A program made the position numbers and the translations under genes. DNA of 8,010 nt from Chloroflexota bacterium (GTDB lineage Bacteria > Chloroflexota > Limnocylindria > P2-11E). The notes beneath the pieces are model-generated. The model saw nothing but the letters and a program-made list of their open reading frames with translations, made no database searches and was not told the DNA's origin. The DNA is taken from NCBI GenBank assembly GCA_005883775.1, contig VBEU01000182.1:1-8010 (forward strand), read 5' to 3'. Positions 6,621-8,010 of this stretch are shown here, piece by piece; the first letter of the stretch is position 1; the number at the start of each line of letters is the position of its first letter.

Positions 6621-6681
6621 CCGGCGGCGCGGCAGGGCGGGCATCGTCGCGGCGACCATCGCCCTGATCGTGATCGCGAGT
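6597..6681 (+). repeat. 18-bp perfect direct repeat across the BCCP/acylase junction
   Basis: CTGATCGTGATCGCGAGT occurs at 6597-6614 and 6664-6681, 67 bases apart. Both copies are read as LIVIAS, the first as the end of the biotin carrier and the second within the membrane helix of the acylase, although the genes are in different frames. The bases on both sides of the copies differ, so the identity is exactly 18 bp. Confidence 0.85.
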
Positions 6682-8010
6682 CTCGTGCTGACCGGGCTCA
6701 TCCTCGTGTACCGGCCACTTCCAACGATCGATGGGGAGTTCCGGCTGCTCGGGCTCGACCAGCGCGCCGAAATCCTTCGCGACAGCTACGGCGTTCCGCA
6801 CATCTACGCGCAGACCGCGCACGACGTTTTCTATCTCCAGGGGTACGTCACGGCACAGGACCGCCTCTTTCAGATGGACCTCTATCGGCGGGCGGGCGCC
6901 GGTCGACTGGCCCAGGTCCTCGGCGACCCGGCGCTCGATTCCGACAAGCAGTTCCGCACGTTCGGCCTCGCGCGCGTCGCCGCGCGGGAGCTCGCCCTCC
7001 TTCGTGAGGACACCCGGGCGAACCTCACCGCGTACGCCGACGGCGTGAACAAGTTCCTGGAACAACATGGCGATTCGCTGCCGCTCGAGTTCGTCATCCT
7101 CGGTTATCGGCCCGAGCGATGGTCGGCGCTCGACTCGATCATCGTCGCGAAGCTGCAGGCGTACGACGCGGCTGGCAACATCCAGCAGGAGCTCCTCCGC
7201 GTTGGCCTCGCGACCCGCTTCGGACCCGCCGTCCTCCCGACGCTTATGCCCGATCCCTCCGGCCGCTCCGCGTCGGTCGACGGCGACGCCTGGGCCGCGG
7301 TGGCGCCGTACCTCACGCCGGAGGCATCCACTCTTCCCGGCGAGGCCGCGCTCTCATCGCTCCTTCCCGGCGCCGGCGCCGGCGTCGGCTCCAACTGCTG
7401 GGCCCTCGCCGGCGCGCGGACCGCGACCGGCAAGCCGATCCTCGCGGGCGATCCGCACCTCGCCGTGCGGAACCCCTCGATCTGGTACGAGATCGGCCTG
7501 GAGGGCGCGGGCTACAAGCTCGTCGGCTTCTCCTTCGCGGGGATCCCGGGGATCGTGATCGGTCACAACGACCGGATCGCGTGGAGCCTCACGTACGCCT
7601 ACACCGACACCCAGGACCTCTTTCTCGAACACCAGGACCCGACCGATCCTCGGCGCTACGAGTACAAGGGTCAATTCGAGGCCGCCACGTTCCAGCGCGA
7701 ATCGATCGACGTAAAGGGCCGCGCAGATCCGGCGATGATGGACGTCGCGATCACCCGTCACGGGCCGATCATTACGCCGGTACTCGAGGGGCAGACCGTG
7801 CCGCTCGCGCTCCGGTGGACCGCGCTCGACCCGGGTCACCTTGTGGACTTCGTGTTCGAGATCGCGCGAGCCGGTAATTGGCAGGAGTTCCGCGCCGCCG
7901 CCGCCGATTTCAGCGGCGCGGCGGTTTCCGCCTGCTACGCCGACGTCGATGGCCACATTGGCTATCAGCTGATCGGCCAGCTGCCGGCGCGGAAGGGCGA
8001 TGGGCAGATC
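6613..8010 (+). CDS. penicillin acylase family protein (Ntn hydrolase), 3' end outside window
   Basis: The first 466 residues of a protein whose family is usually 700-800 long. Members are N-terminal nucleophile amidohydrolases that cleave amides such as beta-lactam side chains, acyl-homoserine lactones or other acylated amines after self-processing. An Arg-rich start and hydrophobic residues at about 9-32 form a membrane anchor or uncleaved signal, so the enzyme should face outward. The alpha part contains RDSYGVPHIYA and GYVTAQDRLFQMDLYRR, a family hallmark. The nucleophile Ser is S260 in GVGSNCWAL, followed by GDPHLA, FAGIPGIVIGHNDRIAWSLT and TRHGPI. Small-residue repeats (GAGAG) just before S260 may be the processing linker. 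The start is GTG at 6613, overlapping the carrier gene by eight bases; no clear Shine-Dalgarno sequence is seen. The overlap suggests co-transcription with the carboxylase, but no metabolic link is evident. The family call is firm; the substrate is unknown. Confidence 0.92.
   Translation, partial: MSSRRRGRAGIVAATIALIVIASLVLTGLILVYRPLPTIDGEFRLLGLDQRAEILRDSYGVPHIYAQTAHDVFYLQGYVTAQDRLFQMDLYRRAGAGRLAQVLGDPALDSDKQFRTFGLARVAARELALLREDTRANLTAYADGVNKFLEQHGDSLPLEFVILGYRPERWSALDSIIVAKLQAYDAAGNIQQELLRVGLATRFGPAVLPTLMPDPSGRSASVDGDAWAAVAPYLTPEASTLPGEAALSSLLPGAGAGVGSNCWALAGARTATGKPILAGDPHLAVRNPSIWYEIGLEGAGYKLVGFSFAGIPGIVIGHNDRIAWSLTYAYTDTQDLFLEHQDPTDPRRYEYKGQFEAATFQRESIDVKGRADPAMMDVAITRHGPIITPVLEGQTVPLALRWTALDPGHLVDFVFEIARAGNWQEFRAAAADFSGAAVSACYADVDGHIGYQLIGQLPARKGDGQI

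Noticed and set aside
7367..7390. GGCGCC/GCCGGC-rich stretch considered as a repeat or hairpin
   Set aside because: It encodes the small-residue linker before the acylase nucleophile serine, and local GC repetition is explained by Gly/Ala codons.
1..8010. CRISPR array, tRNA, rRNA, insertion sequence or phage attachment site
   Set aside because: No regularly spaced repeats, tRNA-like arms, transposase or integrase motifs or terminal inverted repeats were seen on either strand.

Overview
This is a GC-rich bacterial window, densely packed, with most genes overlapping or nearly touching. The codon pattern (strong G/C at third positions, long spurious antisense ORFs), frequent GTG starts and weak or absent Shine-Dalgarno sequences suit a high-GC lineage such as Chloroflexota or Actinomycetota. 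Nothing here fixes the phylum. No tRNA, rRNA, insertion sequence, integrase, phage gene or CRISPR array is visible.

Layout. (1) 1-322, plus: the C-terminal part of a ChrB-type chromate-resistance domain protein, cut by the window edge and broken by a one-base frameshift near 189-194. (2) 323-517, minus: a 64-residue DUF2795 protein whose stop codon abuts the ChrB stop. (3) 585-3034, minus: a two-gene operon of an Lgt-family membrane protein (upstream) and a radical SAM enzyme of the MJ0619/tetraether-synthase-like type. They share an ATGA stop/start overlap, and the radical SAM protein carries an unusual N-terminal membrane segment. (4) 3035-3069: a very short divergent promoter region. (5) 3070-6620, plus: a complete acyl-CoA carboxylase operon with carboxyltransferase beta subunit, biotin carboxylase and biotin carboxyl carrier protein. 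(6) 6613-8010, plus: the first 466 residues of a membrane-anchored penicillin-acylase-family Ntn hydrolase, overlapping the carrier gene and running off the right edge.

How the genes work together. The carboxylase genes supply all three activities of a biotin-dependent acyl-CoA carboxylase: ATP-dependent carboxylation of biotin, the biotin carrier, and transfer of CO2 to acetyl- or propionyl-CoA. The product, malonyl- or methylmalonyl-CoA, feeds lipid synthesis or propionate metabolism. The divergent operon pairs an Lgt-like membrane protein that lacks several canonical Lgt residues with a membrane-tethered radical SAM enzyme related to archaeal lipid-coupling enzymes. This suggests, by inference only, a lipid-modification module.

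The most notable points are the Lgt-like/radical SAM pair, the biotin carboxylase gene with no ATG, GTG or TTG start before its essential N-terminus (ACG is the best candidate, in the same frame as the upstream gene across one TAA), and an 18-bp perfect direct repeat across the carrier/acylase junction.
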